64,000 nucleotides of DNA, from positions 496,001-560,000 of the forward strand of contig JAVLRN010000005.1 in NCBI GenBank assembly GCA_032821775.1, in the 5' to 3' direction. The notes below the pieces were generated by a model, which was not told the origin of the DNA, ran no database searches, and saw nothing but the letters and a program-made list of their open reading frames with translations. This DNA is from Sanguinoderma infundibulare (taxonomy: Eukaryota; Basidiomycota; Agaricomycetes; Polyporales; Polyporaceae). A program made the translations under genes and the position numbers. How positions within the stretch are numbered: position 1 is the first letter of the stretch; every line of letters begins with the position of its first letter. Below are positions 1-12,587 of the stretch, one piece after another.

Positions 1-791
1 GGCGGAGATAGGATCAAGAATCCGTTTACTCCTCTGTCCGCACATGATGTCCTTGATGCTCGCGCGAATCACTCCAACACATTGTCAACCTGATGTCAAT
101 CAGCTTCTAGCGGTCGATGTCGTTTGGGCGGAGGTAAAACTCACCACACAGGTCTGAACTGCGGATGCCGCACAGTTGGTCTATTGCATCGAGTGGATTG
201 CTAAGAGGGCATGAAGTATAGTCGTAGGCCTTTTCCTTGGGCGAAAACGACATCTGTAGACCACTATGACCGCAGTTTCGCACTTGACGTTCTGGATCGA
301 GATTGTCGCGGAAGTTCAAGTGTGCCGGTGGTTCGAGATGACGATGTGTTGATGGAAGAAAAAACTGGTATCGCCAAGGACCGATATATATCCGCTGGGC
401 GAGAGCCGCAGGTCGAGGCGGCCCACATTGTTTGGAGAAACCGAGGGCGCAGCAGTGATGCAGGGATGACGGGTCTGGGTGGCCCTATGCTTGGAAAAAT
501 AGTGTGCTAGAATCCAAGCGAGGTTGGTAGTCTTGCTGCCGCTTGCTCGCTTAGACCCCTTCGACCGGCTTCGACCTATGTAGAATGCCCTTGGTGAATA
601 AAACACATACAACAACGTTTGCTCTATAGTATTCGGTATGTACACAGTACGATAGCTATGGAGGAGGGGAGGATAATGTATCACAGCAACGGTATAGCAA
701 AGCATAGCTGTGCGGTGTCAATATGTACAGATAGCAGGACAGACTAGGTATGTAACGTCGTAGTTATACATATCGGCAGCAGTCGTCATAC
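1..791. other. Left-edge sequence, no gene recognised
   Basis: I see no reading frame with convincing protein character here. The open frames are short, lack family motifs and run through AT-rich stretches. The segment lies downstream of the methyltransferase gene, whose stop is at 792, and may include its 3' UTR plus flank of a gene outside the window. Confidence 0.4.
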
Positions 792-3657
792 CTATACCTT
801 GACGCCGACGAGCATGCGCACGGCACGACACGGCGGCTCGCGCTCGTTCTCGACGCCGGCTTGTCGACGGGCGATGAGGATGTCTTCGCGGAGGCGGAGC
901 TCCTCCACCTCTTCCGCCTTCGACATCGGGTCACGCTGGGGGTAGTTCCACCCAAAGTGCACGAGCGAGTGCCACAGGGACATCCGCATGTGCATGTCAC
1001 TGTGCCCAGCGAGTTCATCCAATCAAATCAGTCAGGGAGTCGGTCAAACCAAGACGCACCTTTTGTATTGGTCGAGCAGCTGCACGAACTTGGACCGCGC
1101 GCTCTCGACCGTGTCCTCGTACGGGAAGAACCCGTACCTGGCCAGGTCCACGTCCCGCCCGGGCCTCCTCCCGGGCGCGGCCAGCAGCGCCGCGAGCTCG
1201 TCCCACATCGCCTCCCGGATCGCGAGCACGAACCCGAGCGCGCGCCGGAGGTGCAGGCAGAGCGAGTGGACGTCGAACATCAACAACCCGTCGAGCGGGA
1301 AGAGCTCGATCTGGGACCGGCCCCCGATGACGGTGCTCGCCGCGGCGAGGTCCTGGATCGCGGCCGTGCGCTTCGACGCCATCGACATCATCGACGAGCC
1401 CGAGTGAGAGCGGGACGAGCGTACCTCGGCGGCGGCGCCCGGCCCCGAGACGGCCACCCCGGACGCCGTCACGGTCGTCGAGACTGGGGCTGGAGGCGGC
1501 GGCGGCGGTGGCAGGGGCACGTGCGGGTGCCGAGTGCCATTCGCACTGCGTCCGCTGAGGCTGGTGGTGGAGCCGTTGGTGGATGCCCGGGAACGGTTGT
1601 CGGACTGAGAGCGGACCAGCGGGCTACCGGCCATGTGACCCTTCGGGCTAGATGGTGAGGTGACGGTAGACTGCCGGTTGCTCCTGGTGCCTCTGGAGCT
1701 CTTCTTGCGGATGGCCTTTTTAAAGGTGGCAAGGGATATCTCGCCTTCTACGTTCGCGTCGTAGAGGATGTCCCGATCACCATAAGAGGAGTCAGATTGG
1801 CTGGATGTAGAGCTTCGTGGCGCTGGGCGGGGTTGAGCGGAGGGCAGAGGGGGCATGGGCACGGTGAGGACGGGTGGGGAGATGACCTGGCCAAAGGAGG
1901 CAGAGAATGACGCGGGTAATGTTGCTGTTGGTGGCATCAGTATGGACGGACATACGGACGAGGCTTCACAACTAACTACTCACAACTTGGTTTCATGTTG
2001 ATAAACCTTCGTTCGAACACTTTCTCGAAGAGTATCTCGAGGAGTTCGTATTCGTGTGCAATCTCGGAGTGAATGGCGACTTTAGGGCTTGAGACAAATT
2101 TTGGTTCCTCTCGCATGCCGATAGACGTCCAACGGGTTCGTGCATGCAATGGCTCGGTGAACCATCGCGGAAGGACGGGAAAGATCGCATCTACATCCGG
2201 GGGGTTAGAGTGGGCGCAGAAGTCAACCATGCCTTGGGATCACCTTCTTCGATGATTTCGATTGTGGCACCCTGTTTCATTACCCGTCGGACTTCCTGCA
2301 GTTGTCAGATGAGATTCGGGCAGTGGTGGACTAGAAGATCTCATGAATCTTACCTCAAAGAGTGTTATCCACTTTAACGTAATAGACTTAGCCAAAACTG
2401 GGAGTCTGTCAACAGAGCATGCGTACCTCGTTCTCAGGAATGCCCAACGCAATTTCCGTGATGCGGACGTGGTCAAATTCCCCATCGTTGAACGGAAGCG
2501 GACCCGTTAAACTGCGGTAACGTCAGAGATATCCAAGGGGTAGCACTCTTGATACGTACATGTTCCCATGCACCCACTCTATTCGACTAGCATCGTCAGA
2601 GTCAAGTGCACTGAGTGGTATCTGGATGTTGACAAGGTCGAAACCAACCTGTGAAAACGTCAGAACGAAGGTGCGAATGGATTGAAAGGAACGCACGAGA
2701 TACATACAAATGTCGACTTTCTCCAGTATTTAGCGGAGTTGACAACCCAAAGGCCTAACTGGCAGGACGTAAGCCCTCGTCGGAATCTTCCAAGACATAT
2801 GTGCATGCAAAGACGACGGCGTGTGATCGCGGTGGTCTTACAAACGCAAATTAGAGCCCGGTTGCGTTATGTTCCCATGGACTGCCGGACTAGCCGCCTG
2901 GGGCAGATCAGCAGACAGACCAAGGATACAGCGTAGCCAACACCGAGGTCGAGGGTGTTATCGTGAGTGAAGGCCATTCTGCATACCTTGCCCCGCCTGC
3001 GCCCCGTGCTGGACTTGGACAGATATTCATCGCGATGTGAAGGCTTCTAGAAGGAATGGATCTGGGCCTATGACGACGGCTAACGACGAGGGAATGTCCG
3101 GCGAAGCGCGACCGTCGGAACGGTTTGCGACGGCGTCGGAAGCACAGATTGCAAGCGGATGCCAATCTATGCCACTCGCTCATGGGAAAGCAGCTGTGGG
3201 GAGCGTCTGGCAGGAGTTCCTGAAGGTACAGGTGGGCAGGTTCTCGCCGATTGAACGGACAGTGTAGATGCGGATAGCTACGCACCCCAGTACCGAGGTC
3301 CAAGCAACGGGCGGGCTCCTTGCCCTTGTGGTCGACTAGGGAAACGACGCCCTTGAAAGCAGAGGTCAAGGCGGTATCCATCATTTCCCTGGATATTGCG
3401 CGCGTGGCTCAATCAGATAGGGAATACTGACAACGCAAGGCGACGTACAATTCGAGGGAGCCCTTGTCGTATGAGAGCGGCCAAGGCGCCTTGGCAGGTT
3501 CGTAAGCGTGGACCTTTGAGCCATGTTTGTGGAGAAAGTAGCCGCCAGAGGAATGGTGGGACTTGGAGGAGGAGAGAGATTCTGTGCCGGAGTTGGAGGG
3601 CGCAAAGGATTCGCCGTCTGCTTGGTCCGAAATGGAGCGGCGGGGGTCAGCGATCAT
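792..3657 (-). CDS. SAM-dependent methyltransferase with long low-complexity C-terminal part
   Basis: This is a predicted class I methyltransferase with at least eight exons; the substrate is unknown. I chose the ATG at 3657 because the frame upstream has only a TTG. Motif I reads CLDLGTG (near 3290). The exon after the next intron gives LWVVNSAKYWRKSTF, then VGFDLVNIQIPLSAL (acidic residue of motif II). Later exons give PLPFNDGEFDHVRITEIA, the tiny exon WITLFE at about 2359-2376, and EVRRVMKQGATIEIIEE (post-motif region). The layout matches fungal methyltransferase-domain proteins. The exon ending near 1062 encodes a Ser/Pro-rich stretch with a proline run. The last exon begins SDMHMRMSLWHSLVH and ends ...VGVKV. 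The intron after motif I (about 3260 to 2746) is roughly 515 bp against 50-60 bp elsewhere. It is divergent from the Hel2 gene with 435 bp between the start codons. Family call good; substrate not inferable. Confidence 0.8.
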
Positions 3658-4092
3658 GGGAGAGAATGGGGACAAACGGGGAAGCTCGGGCCATGGAGGG
3701 GGCTATTGTATAAGTACGAGGAGGGCGGGGTCGCCGTGGGTCGCATATTGTATTTCTGATTAATTCCTCCCGATTTCTGGAGTGATGGGGAGTGCCCATT
3801 CGGCGACGGGCTTGCGACTGTGCATGCTGTGCGTCCCTGGCTGATGAATCTGAATCTCGCTCTGTCGTCCATCGCGAGCCTGCCGGTCTCCTGGAGCCCA
3901 TCTCCTCCCACCCCATGCCCATCCTACCATCCCCCATTTGGCAACTCTGTCCTCGGCCCCGCGACCCGTCACCCGGCAGCGCCTCCGCTCAGTCATGCCC
4001 GTTACTTGTGTCCGATCGCAGGCTGCTCGCTGCTCTCTCCAATCCTCTCCTCATCGTCCCCCTCTTGCACTCGTCTTCTGCACACCGCTAAC
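3658..4092. promoter_or_regulatory. Divergent promoter region (methyltransferase / Hel2)
   Basis: This 435-bp interval separates two outward-facing start codons. It carries CT-rich tracts on the Hel2 side (about 3900-4080), typical of fungal 5' leaders, and a weak TATA-like TTATACAA on the minus strand near 3705. Specific factor sites cannot be assigned. Confidence 0.45.
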
Positions 4093-6731
4093 ATGGCCAC
4101 CGCAATCGCAACGACCCACACTCGTCCCGCGAACAATCGCGGCCGCGGAGGCAACAAGGGCCGTCGGGGCCGTGGAGGCGCAGCGAAGCACGGCCCTCCG
4201 CACGATCCTCCCCAGAACCCCAAGCCTGACAGCGTCCCTGCTCCTGCTGCCCAGAACGAAGCGGACAAGCCAGGAAGCTCAGAAGCCGTCGCAGACGACG
4301 CGAACACAACCGCCAGAGCGGCGGTCGACGATGGCGCCGTCTGCTGGATCTGCGCCGAGCCCGTCAAGTATTGGTCCGTGTCCGCTTGCAACCACAGGAC
4401 GTGCCACGTCTGCGCCCTGCGCCTCCGCGCGCTCTACAAAAAGACCGAGTGCACGTTCTGCAAGGTGCGCCTTCGCTGTCACCAGCCCAACACGTAAAGC
4501 CCGAGCCTGAATCCCCGCTGTCGCGCTAACGCCAGGAACCCCAACCTTCCGTGATTTTCACCACGTCCGCCGACGCGCCATGGGCCTCCTTCACGCCCGA
4601 AAACGTCCCTTACAAGGACGCAAAACTGTCCATCTCCTTCGAGACGCCGGAGATGATGGAGGAAACCCTAATCCTCCTCCGCTTCAATTGTCCCGACTCC
4701 CAATGCGATTTCATCGGCAACGGCTGGAGTGACCTCAAGCTGCACACCCGTGCCACGCACGGCAAACTCATGTGGTAAGTCTCGTCCATCGCACCACTCC
4801 GGTCGAGCATGTACGTATATCGACCCTCCATCAGTGATGTATGCATACGCTTCAAGAAAGTCTTCGCCCATGAGCACGCCCTCTACGACCCCAACGTCCT
4901 TCCTGTCCACGTCCCGTCCATGGCCCGCGCCCACCGGCGCGACAACAAGCAGCAACAGCAGATCGAGGGCGGCATCCACCCGCTCTGTGAGTTCTGTCGC
5001 GAGTGCTTCTTCGGGGACGACGAGCTCTACGCGCACATGCGCGAGAAGCACGAGGAGTGCTTCGTGTGCAAACGTAATGAGATAAAGGACCAATAGTGAG
5101 TCTCCCGAGCCCCAGCGCCTGTGTACGATGTAATTCATTCCATCTCTCCCATACCTATTCAGCTTCCGCAACTACGAGGCACTAGTGAGTCTACCCGAGC
5201 TGCGGCAGGGTCGTTGTCTTGTTGCGGCAGCTTTTCTGACACATCGGCCTGATCGCGCAGGAGGAGCATTTCATGCGTGCACACTTCCCGTGCAGGCGCG
5301 CTGAATGCCTGGCCCGCAAATTCGTCGTGTTCGGCTCCGCGATCGACCTCAAGGCACACCAGGTCGAGGAGCACGGCGCGGAGATGTCCGCCCGCGACAA
5401 ACGAGACGCGCGCCGCGTCGACGCGCAATTCGAATTCGAGGAGGTCGGAGGGGGAGCCGGACGACGTGGCCGTCGTGACAGAGGCGATCGCGAGAGGGAA
5501 CGCGAACCCCCACCGCACGCTGCGACTGCCCCATCGGGCGGTCCGTCGCGGCCCCAGGCTGCAGGAGCGCGACGGCGAGAGGCGTTCGGCGGTAATCTCA
5601 CGACCGACAGCCCAAGTCAGCAGCCCAGTCGCCGACAGACTCCCTCCCCTGAGCCGGACGACGCAGATCCCAGACTGACCGCGCTCGTGTCGCGGCTAGC
5701 GACTCTCGCGCCCAATCCAACTACCGCCGTCCCGGCAGTCAAGGCGGCGATCCGCTCGTACCGTGCGTCCGAGTCCGGAGCGCGCGACCTCATCTCGACG
5801 GTGTGGAACATCCTCGACCGGAACCTGGACGGCACGGCAAGCATCGTGAACACGCTCGTCGACCTCGTGGAGGAGGAAGACAAGAAGCGAGATCTGCTCA
5901 CCGCCTGGAACGGGTTCAAGGTCGAGGTGCGTCACTTCCCCTGCCAGCGTCGCTTGCCGACGGCTGGTGACAATTGAGTTTGCAAGAACGGCATGCTAAC
6001 CGAGCTCTTCTCTCTTTGCCCCTGCATCACTTTTGCTTTACATCGCGTAGCAACGGAACCAGTTCCCGGAGCTCGTCCCGACGACGACAGGCTCGGAGTG
6101 GGCGGGCGTGACGAGCGGCCGCGTCCTAAACGCCAAGCACTCGACGGCGACGAGGTCATCCGCCCAGTCGTCGCGCCAGCTGTGGGATCGCGTCGCGCGT
6201 GCCGCTGCTTCGACCCCCGTTGCCGCAACGAGTTCTGCGCCCGTCCCGCGCGCGGCCCCACCTGCGAACGCGTTCCCCCCTTTGCAGGGCTCCGGTGGGG
6301 CCGGTCCTTCTGGCTCGACGCCCTTCCGCCAGGCTCAACGTACGACCCCTTGGGCATCCACTAGCGCAGCGGCGGCTGCATCATCTCCCGCCCCCGCCGT
6401 ACGCACTCCGACTTCCGTCCCCGGACCTGGGGCGAGGTCGAAGGCCGCCCCCGCCGTGTTCTCAAAATCTGCGTTCCCCGAGCTTCCAACGAGCAACGCG
6501 GCTCGGGTGCCGAAGAGCGCCGTCAGCGGGAACCAGTCGTTACGAAAGATTTTAGGCGTCAGTGCTCCCACTCAGGCGGCGTGGGGAGGCGAGAGCGGCG
6601 GTAGCGGGTCGAACACCCCGGGGGAGCAGGATGGAGATACGGCTGGTGCTGGCGGGGGCGCGAGTAGCAAGAAGAAGGGGAAGGGGAAGCAAAAACAGAC
6701 TCTGTTCACGCTTGGGACGTTCCCTGCCTAG
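4093..6731 (+). CDS. HEL2: RING-type E3 ubiquitin ligase Hel2/ZNF598
   Basis: The family ubiquitinates small-subunit ribosomal proteins on collided ribosomes and triggers ribosome-associated quality control. About six exons. The first (4093-4464) holds an RG-rich N-terminus and a RING: VCWICAEPVKYWSVSACNHR, then CHVC and CTFC; the final Cys pair is followed by intron 4465-4535. Later exons give C2H2-type fingers typical of the family: FNCPDSQCDFIGNGWSDLKL, LMCDVCIRFKKVFAHEHALY, HPLCEFCRECFFGDDELYAH, then EEHFMRAHFPCRRAECLARK and the acidic/basic linker with RDRGDRERERE. The C-terminal exon (about 6051-6731) is Ala/Ser/Pro-rich with a PWG-like motif and ends in a lysine-rich stretch and LFTLGTFPA. 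Order and spacing match ZNF598/Hel2. The start is the first ATG of the RG-rich frame, though an upstream in-frame leader is open. Convergent with the mL54 gene. Confidence 0.93.
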
Positions 6732-7117
6732 GTTGAAGATTGATGACACCTTGACGTTGTCGACGAAATAGAAGTCGGGATGTAGACGTAGCGTACACGT
6801 ACACGTTCGTGTTCTATTGCTTGGTCAATCACTGTCATCTTCCATGTGTGCCCAGTTGTCCCGACCTTGTCTGGCCTTCACCGAGTCGTGTGATCAAGCT
6901 TCAGCCTCAGAATGATATTGTGCAGACAACGCCATGCAGACAACGCCGTGAAGCATGGAAGCAGAGAGATTAGCCATTAGCAGCGGGGAATACACGTAAC
7001 TAGCTGCACGCACGCCCGCATGTGAGAACGCACGCAACACGACACGACACGGAATCGCACGCACCAACGAGCCCAAACTCCGTTCCCCCTCTCCCCCTCC
7101 CCCCGGCCAAACACTCG
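6732..7117. other. Convergent 3' intergenic region
   Basis: The interval lies between the stop codons of Hel2 (+) and mL54 (-). It holds a short direct repeat of GCAGACAACGCC (near 6922 and 6938) and otherwise nothing recognisable; it probably contains both polyadenylation regions. Confidence 0.4.
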
Positions 7118-7580
7118 TCACTGCGTCTTCATGAAGTTCTGATCCCGTATCCGCTGCCTGTTCGCCTTCCGCAGCCGCCTCTTCTCCGCGAGGCCCCCCG
7201 GCCCGTCGTCGGGCAGCTCCCTGCTGTCGAGCAGCGTCCAGAGCCACGGCGGGTACGCGTCGTCCGCCTGCGCGACGACCTCGGGCTGGCCCTTGAGGTA
7301 GTTGAGGCCCTGCATGACCATGTTTTCCGGGCAGGACGAGACGGCCTTAGGGCCTGTACGGTTTGCGTTCAGTTCGCGCGGAGGACGAGGGCGAGGGCGA
7401 GTAGACGTGTGCGTGCTCACCTCCGCCGGACTTTTGTGCTGGTGGGCTGGAGCTGGGGGAGGAGTCGGGCGCGGTCGCCTGCACCGCGGCGGGCGTGCTC
7501 TGGCTGGCGAGGCATCGTCGGGGTGCCCAGAAGTAGGCGGTGAGGCGTGCTTGTCGTCCGAGGGCTTGGACGAAAGACAT
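7118..7580 (-). CDS. Mitochondrial large ribosomal subunit protein mL54
   Basis: The product is a small mitoribosomal protein of the mL54 (yeast Mrpl37) family, acting in the mitochondrial large subunit. Two exons. The first starts at the ATG at 7580 (MSFVQALGRQARLTAYFWAP) and has the Arg-rich, acid-poor look of a mitochondrial presequence. An upstream in-frame GTG at 7595 is not needed. The exons join as KSGG-GPKAVSSCPENMVMQG. The diagnostic core follows: GLNYLKGQPEV, then YPPWLWTLLD. The C-terminus is basic (AEKRRLRKANRQRIRDQNFM). The length of about 130 residues fits the family. Confidence 0.88.
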
Positions 7581-7876
7581 GGGCGAGAAGGTCACGAAGC
7601 GCGCACGGTTTGTGCACGGCGCTCAGAGCTCTGACCAACTTTTCGGAGCCATTTTCACGAGATATGTCCCCTTATGGTGTTGTCGAACAAAATGCAGCGT
7701 AACTTAAAATCACCTTCACAATCTCAACGGCGGCCCAGGGGACAGCCTGGCGCACTGAAGAACTGAGAGCGATGGATTAATGGGCTCTATGACGATATAT
7801 AACGCGGCTATGGTGCAGGACAGATACTGTACAATACGGTACTTCGGCATACTTCGACGGACGCCCAGGCTCGGTT

Positions 7877-8538
7877 TTACAAGAGGTCAAACTTGCTCGT
7901 GCTGCTGGCGGGTTCAACAATGTAGATCTTGGATCGACTTGAGCGGTTGAATTTGGTCTTCACGGTGCGGGTGAGGTGCTTTTGCAGACTGTCAACAATA
8001 GCGCGCAATGGTAGAGATATAAATGGGACGAACGGCAAAGGCGGTCTTCATACGTAACTTGACGCTTCGGGCGGTTGTGCTGGAGCAGGCGTCGGAGTGG
8101 GGCGTCGAGGGGAGGATTGGCGATATCTCGAATTCGATTTCGTCCTCGTCCAACTCAGATATGTCCGACTTGAAGCACACGGACGTTACCTACAGAGAGA
8201 GGATAGAAAATGGGTAAGACGTACTAGTGCGAAGCTAGATCGCCTTAGGCGTTTTGAAGAGTAGCGATGGTCGACAGTTTGCTTGATGCACGTCAGCCAT
8301 ACAAAACGAAAGCGAGCGAGGCATTGCAGAGCAGCACACGTACCATCAGATCTCGTCGACGAGACGGGATGATGTGGGTGGTGTTGCAGCGGATCCTTGG
8401 AGCACGCTGAGAAGATTGGGAGTTGTAATGGGCATAAAGAGGGAACTGTCTATCTGAAGGAAAGGAAAGGGACGAGAACGAAAGCGATGGTGCACGCGCA
8501 TGGTGGATCTTCTTGGGCTTGCTGGCGGATGACTGCAT
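7877..8538 (-). CDS. Uncharacterised four-exon small protein, copy 1 (paralogue at 54,853)
   Basis: I do not recognise this 169-residue protein. Exons: 8538-8344, 8281-8225, 8189-8034 and 7978-7877, all introns phase 0. Exon 1 encodes a Ser-rich start and the block SFPSDRQFPLYAHYNSQ, ending RRRDLM. The 19-codon exon 2 ends RRSSFAL. Exon 3 is acidic, then SPILPSTPHSD and SVKLRM. Exon 4 is basic (TVKTKFNRS) and ends KFDLL. The gene at 54,853-55,534 has the same four-exon plan, the same intron positions and matching blocks, which is the main reason to believe both are real. A TATATAAA lies about 240 bp upstream of the ATG. No signal peptide or membrane segment is seen. The mixture of short conserved linear motifs and disordered sequence suggests a regulatory or adaptor protein, but that is a guess. 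Confidence 0.72.
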
Positions 8539-8774
8539 CTTGAAGGAAGGCGAAGGAGCGTGATGACGATAGCAGGTCAAATCTTGCACGGGCGATGGTG
8601 GAGTTGCACGGTTTGGAGGATCTTGCAGGGAAGTTGCGGTCCTTGAGGTATGCTCGCAAGTCAGGCAAAAGAACGTGTGTTCTCTATTGCCTCCACACGA
8701 ACGATCTCCAGGATGTTGGTGGGCAAGAGGAGAGTGAGGGAGTCGGGAGGGAGTCGGGAGGGCGGGCGGGAGCC

Positions 8775-8782
8775 TTTATATA
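8775..8782 (-). promoter_or_regulatory. TATA box of four-exon gene copy 1
   Basis: TATATAAA on the minus strand, 237-244 bp upstream of the start codon at 8538. The interval between them is CT-rich and starts with CCTCCCGACTCC-type repeats. The paralogue has TATAAAA about 205 bp upstream of its ATG, so core-promoter placement is similar in both. Confidence 0.6.
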
Positions 8783-10951
8783 CCCGCTGCAGCACCTGTC
8801 TCTGATTTGGGAATGCGATCAAACAGGGTAAAATGACTTGACCTCACTTCGGGTGCGCATCCGGACATGCTATTCTCGGTGACGGCGCACGTAAGTATTA
8901 CGTACCAGTACACGAGCCCGTGAGTTGCGCCGCACCGCACGATTGTGCCCTGAAAGCGCCACCATCTCGACGCTACATCCCATATTTCCTCGACACCCTC
9001 TCGTGTGGAAATGTCAACCACGTCTGGTTCAACAGCTCCACGAGGTAATATAATGATTAGCTCGAAGTCCATCAACGCTCATTCCTACCAAAAGCACGAC
9101 AATCTAACGCCGTGGGGCACAGCACTGTTCGTTGGGAGGATAGTCGTTGCCCTAATCGTTCGGCCAGTCTCGATATCAGGCTTGCTTTTAACAAACCATC
9201 TCCTCGTAACATTCCCCGATCCAAACGCGGGAACCAGTCGATCCACGGTAAAAAGGTCGCCCAACGACAGACGAACTATTCAACCTGGACCGGCTGGTGC
9301 AATCATCGAGACTCACATATCGCAAAAAGCAACACCACGTCGCCGGACGGGCGCAACTCAGCAAAATACCGGTCGAAGAAGCAACAAAAACGCTCAGAAT
9401 GGCGGGGCGACGATACACGTGGTGAGCCTAAGTTGCTCGTGCTCCGGCTCCCAGAGTCTCCGTGCGTAGCTTTACAGCTACATCACCGTGGAAGTTGTAG
9501 TGGAGTGTCCATGATGGCAGATGGTGTGCGGTGGGCGTACCTAGTCATCCCAATTGCACCAGAGCTAGTGTATGCAGGAGATCATACTATGCCAGCTGAA
9601 TGCGATCCGTCGGGGCCGGAATCCTGAACTTTCCTCGCCAGAGGCGGCCATAACCTCGATCGGCACCTGGAAAGATGGGATGCCCAAAATGCGACTGCAA
9701 CAACGCCTGGATGAATGGGTGTTAGGCACCGGTGGGTAGCTGAGGAAGTTGAAGGTTGACAGTGTATGTGGTAGAGATTGGGATGCGAGAGGCAAGCTGA
9801 GCAGCTGAAGCGGTGGGATGGCGGTTGTAGTTCAAAGTAGTACTGCAGGATACCAGTTGGGCGCCACCGTGACCTGCTCTTCGCTTGACAACCACACGAT
9901 CCGGTCTATCCACGGCCGTCCATCCCCCCACCCCATCCAGCATTATGCACAAATTGTGCATATGAGGATGAGCTGCTACCGAGTATATGCACTAATGCTA
10001 TTCGCCTCGTCGCAGCGTCAAATTTTCTTAACTTTAGCAAGTACCAGTGCTCTGGCCCTCCGACCAGGTTGGATATCCGTCTGTATCAAGAGTTGAGCTT
10101 AGCCATGAACTGATGGACTATTTTCTAAGGAAACCTACCTTAATATTGTCATTCGAATATACTTTTTTGCCCGCCCATTGGGCCACGGTGACGTATAGTG
10201 TCCTCCGTCCTTCCTGAGTATGTCCTCTCCTGCGTTATTCATTCTGACAGCTCCTGTTGCTGTGTAGACCGTCATTTAAAGACCAGCAGTACGTGAATAC
10301 ACCTCTTCAATTGCTCTTTGTCGACTCTCGCTCGACCTCGTGCCTCTTGCAACACTGTTCGATTGCTATCGCCTCCCGACCTTCGCATGCAGTACTCTCG
10401 ACGGCGGCCTCATCCCTTTTGCTCTATCTGCTTCCTTTGACTTGCTCATATAGCCCGCGAACCTGAAGCGGCTGTAGTGGCCATCTCTCTGAGGGACTGA
10501 TCTCCGAAATTGCCAACACCGGCGAGAGGGGGAGCGAGGTATGACGAGTCAGTGGGGTCCTCCGGACATAAAGTAGCATGATGTGAGCAACTCAATGTTC
10601 GGTCGGTTTGGTTCAGAAAGGCGGGGCTGATCCACGGTGCACGATGCAAGGTATGTTCATGTCCGGTACAGTGTTCGCCTGTTGAACTTTGACGGTGTTC
10701 GATTATTTATTTGCCAGCATCGACGAGACGTACAGACCTAAGTATGCAGCAATCATCACCATTGATGAGTCCGAGCCGGCGGCGGCAGGCCAACGGTGTA
10801 CATCAATAACGGTCAAATTACTGTCAGCTTTACTCGGTTATTCCCTCTAAACAGTTACAGTTGTTGTAACTCGTGCATCACCTTGTCCATCCCTCGCCTC
10901 TCCGCCCACGTCCACATTCACACTGGCGTCATCCGACAGGTGTTCAGTCTG
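8783..10951. other. Gene-poor interval, about 2.2 kb
   Basis: Open frames here are short and show no family motif. A minus-strand frame from the ATG at 9072 encodes 57 codons up to a donor-like GTACGT near 8900, but no continuation was found. A perfect 17-bp palindrome (ATGCACAA, A, TTGTGCAT) lies at 9945-9961. No tRNA or other RNA gene was recognised. Confidence 0.4.
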
Positions 10952-12587
10952 TCATCCTCCTTCGGTGTCCGATATGCTGTGTCGTCTCGGAAAAACCATA
11001 TCTGTTTCCAAAGAGGATGGAAACGATGGGCCCGATGCGACATTTACCTCCTGGAGGTGTACCAAGAACCTAGAGACCAGAATGGCAGTAATACTGCAAT
11101 AAACCGCCAGCAGACAATGTGTCAGTGCGTGGGCCATTGTCCCATGGAGACGACATACTTACGGGTTGGTGAATAGTGTAACAGCGCTGACAGGATATCC
11201 GGGGAAGAAGCTAAATATCTAAAGTTCACGGAGATTGCATCAGCACTACACATAGCGCAGCTAGCGTTCGGAATCGTCGACATACCGAGAATACAGTGAA
11301 CAGCAGATGGGCGATGTTGAGGGGAATGAGCACGCTGTTAACAGTTTTAGGAATGCTGTCAAGCGCACAAACCCATCTTTCTTACAGAAAGTATACCATG
11401 CCTGAAAGAGTAGTGGTGAATATAACGTGTTCAATGCCAAGCGGTTGCATGCTTTCCTGACCATCTTGTAGTAAAATGCATGCATAAGATCTCCGAGTCT
11501 CGTTACTGTGCCAAGTCGGTCCAGAAACATCGAAGACTTGGCGGAACAACTTGCTTTGTTGGTACATTCCATGCCAGCAGACACACATGACAATTGTGTC
11601 AGCCGCGATAAGGCATGTTCTGGAGGCAGTGGTTGCTGCAATAGGAACATGTGAATATTCAATAAACAATGCTGAAACGCGAGCAGTCGCATACCGCTGA
11701 CGATTGGACATCCAAGAGGTGAATAAATAGCTGGGTGAGGTGACTGACGCAAGACACAACACACCTCACTATGTCCGGTGAGGGAACGAATGGCGCAAAA
11801 TTTGACTAATATCGCATTAACATCCAGTCTTGAAGATTCTGTCTGTTGGGAAGTACTCACATAGATATTGAGACCCAGAGGCACCATGTTAAGGGCAAAC
11901 ACCACCGCTGCTGCCGACCACTTCCGTAGCTTGGACCCGGCGCACACTACGAAGGTACGCACACTCGCTACCGCTTTACTGCTGTGGTAAGCCTCCAAGT
12001 TATTTGGCCCGAAGTCCGTCCTTCGTAAATATACTCACCAGCCCAGACCGGAAATTCCGCCAGGTCTGCAACCTGATACATGCATAGAAAAATCTGACTG
12101 CTACCGTGGACAATATCAGTGTTAAAGATGTGGCTTGCTGTCAAAATTCGTCACCATACCCCTGTGATTCTCGTCATATAATGGAACCCAGCGTCTTACT
12201 CAAAGAAGACTGACTTACCATACTATCAGGCGCGAAGTGCAGGGTCACAACTATGTTGTACACAGCCAAAAATAGGGGGAGGTATCTGTTGAGCAAGAAT
12301 AGAGCGGAGCCAAGGCCCTTCCGTGTCCAGAAAAAGTTGATCTCGGTGTCGAGGGTGATCGTGTATTCGTAGATAAACAACGCTGAACGAGAGGGCGACT
12401 TGTCAGTTCGATGTGTCGTCTTTGTCCGCGTAGTCCTGAACAGACCTCCACTAGCCCAGAAGCAACGGTTGCTTAATACATTGAACGTTCAGTTCTTCAT
12501 CAGCGGTGCTGCATTGGGACAACAGGTGAGCGGCACATACTCGGTGACCTGATCAGCTGCAGACTGGGCAAAGGTGCCTGAAGACAT
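10952..12587 (-). CDS. DUF6533-domain integral membrane protein
   Basis: This belongs to the large basidiomycete DUF6533 family of multi-pass membrane proteins of unknown function. The gene is split into many short exons. Exon 1 starts at the ATG at 12587 (MSSGTFAQSAADQVTE). The family signature is spread over the next exons: NVLSNRCFWASG, then LFIYEYTITLDTEINFFW and the exon end LFLLNRYLPLFLAVYNIVV. Further hydrophobic exons follow: KWSAAAVVFALNMVPLGLNI, SRTCLIAADTIVMCVCWHG and an exon containing ILLQDG. The family's usual C-terminal motif is present as TAILVSRFLVHLQEVN, ending ISDTEGG at 10952. I did not resolve every internal exon, so total length and the number of membrane segments are uncertain. 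I saw no clear disabling mutation. Confidence 0.75.

Noticed and set aside
861..1658. 265-codon plus-strand frame over the methyltransferase gene
   Set aside because: Arg/Pro-rich shadow of the GC-rich minus-strand exon; the minus strand has family features and proper splice sites.
8900..9072. Minus-strand frame MDFELIIILPRGAVEPDVVD... ending at a donor-like GTACGT
   Set aside because: Good-looking first exon, but no downstream exon with matching phase or character was found, and the next DNA is the promoter of the four-exon gene.
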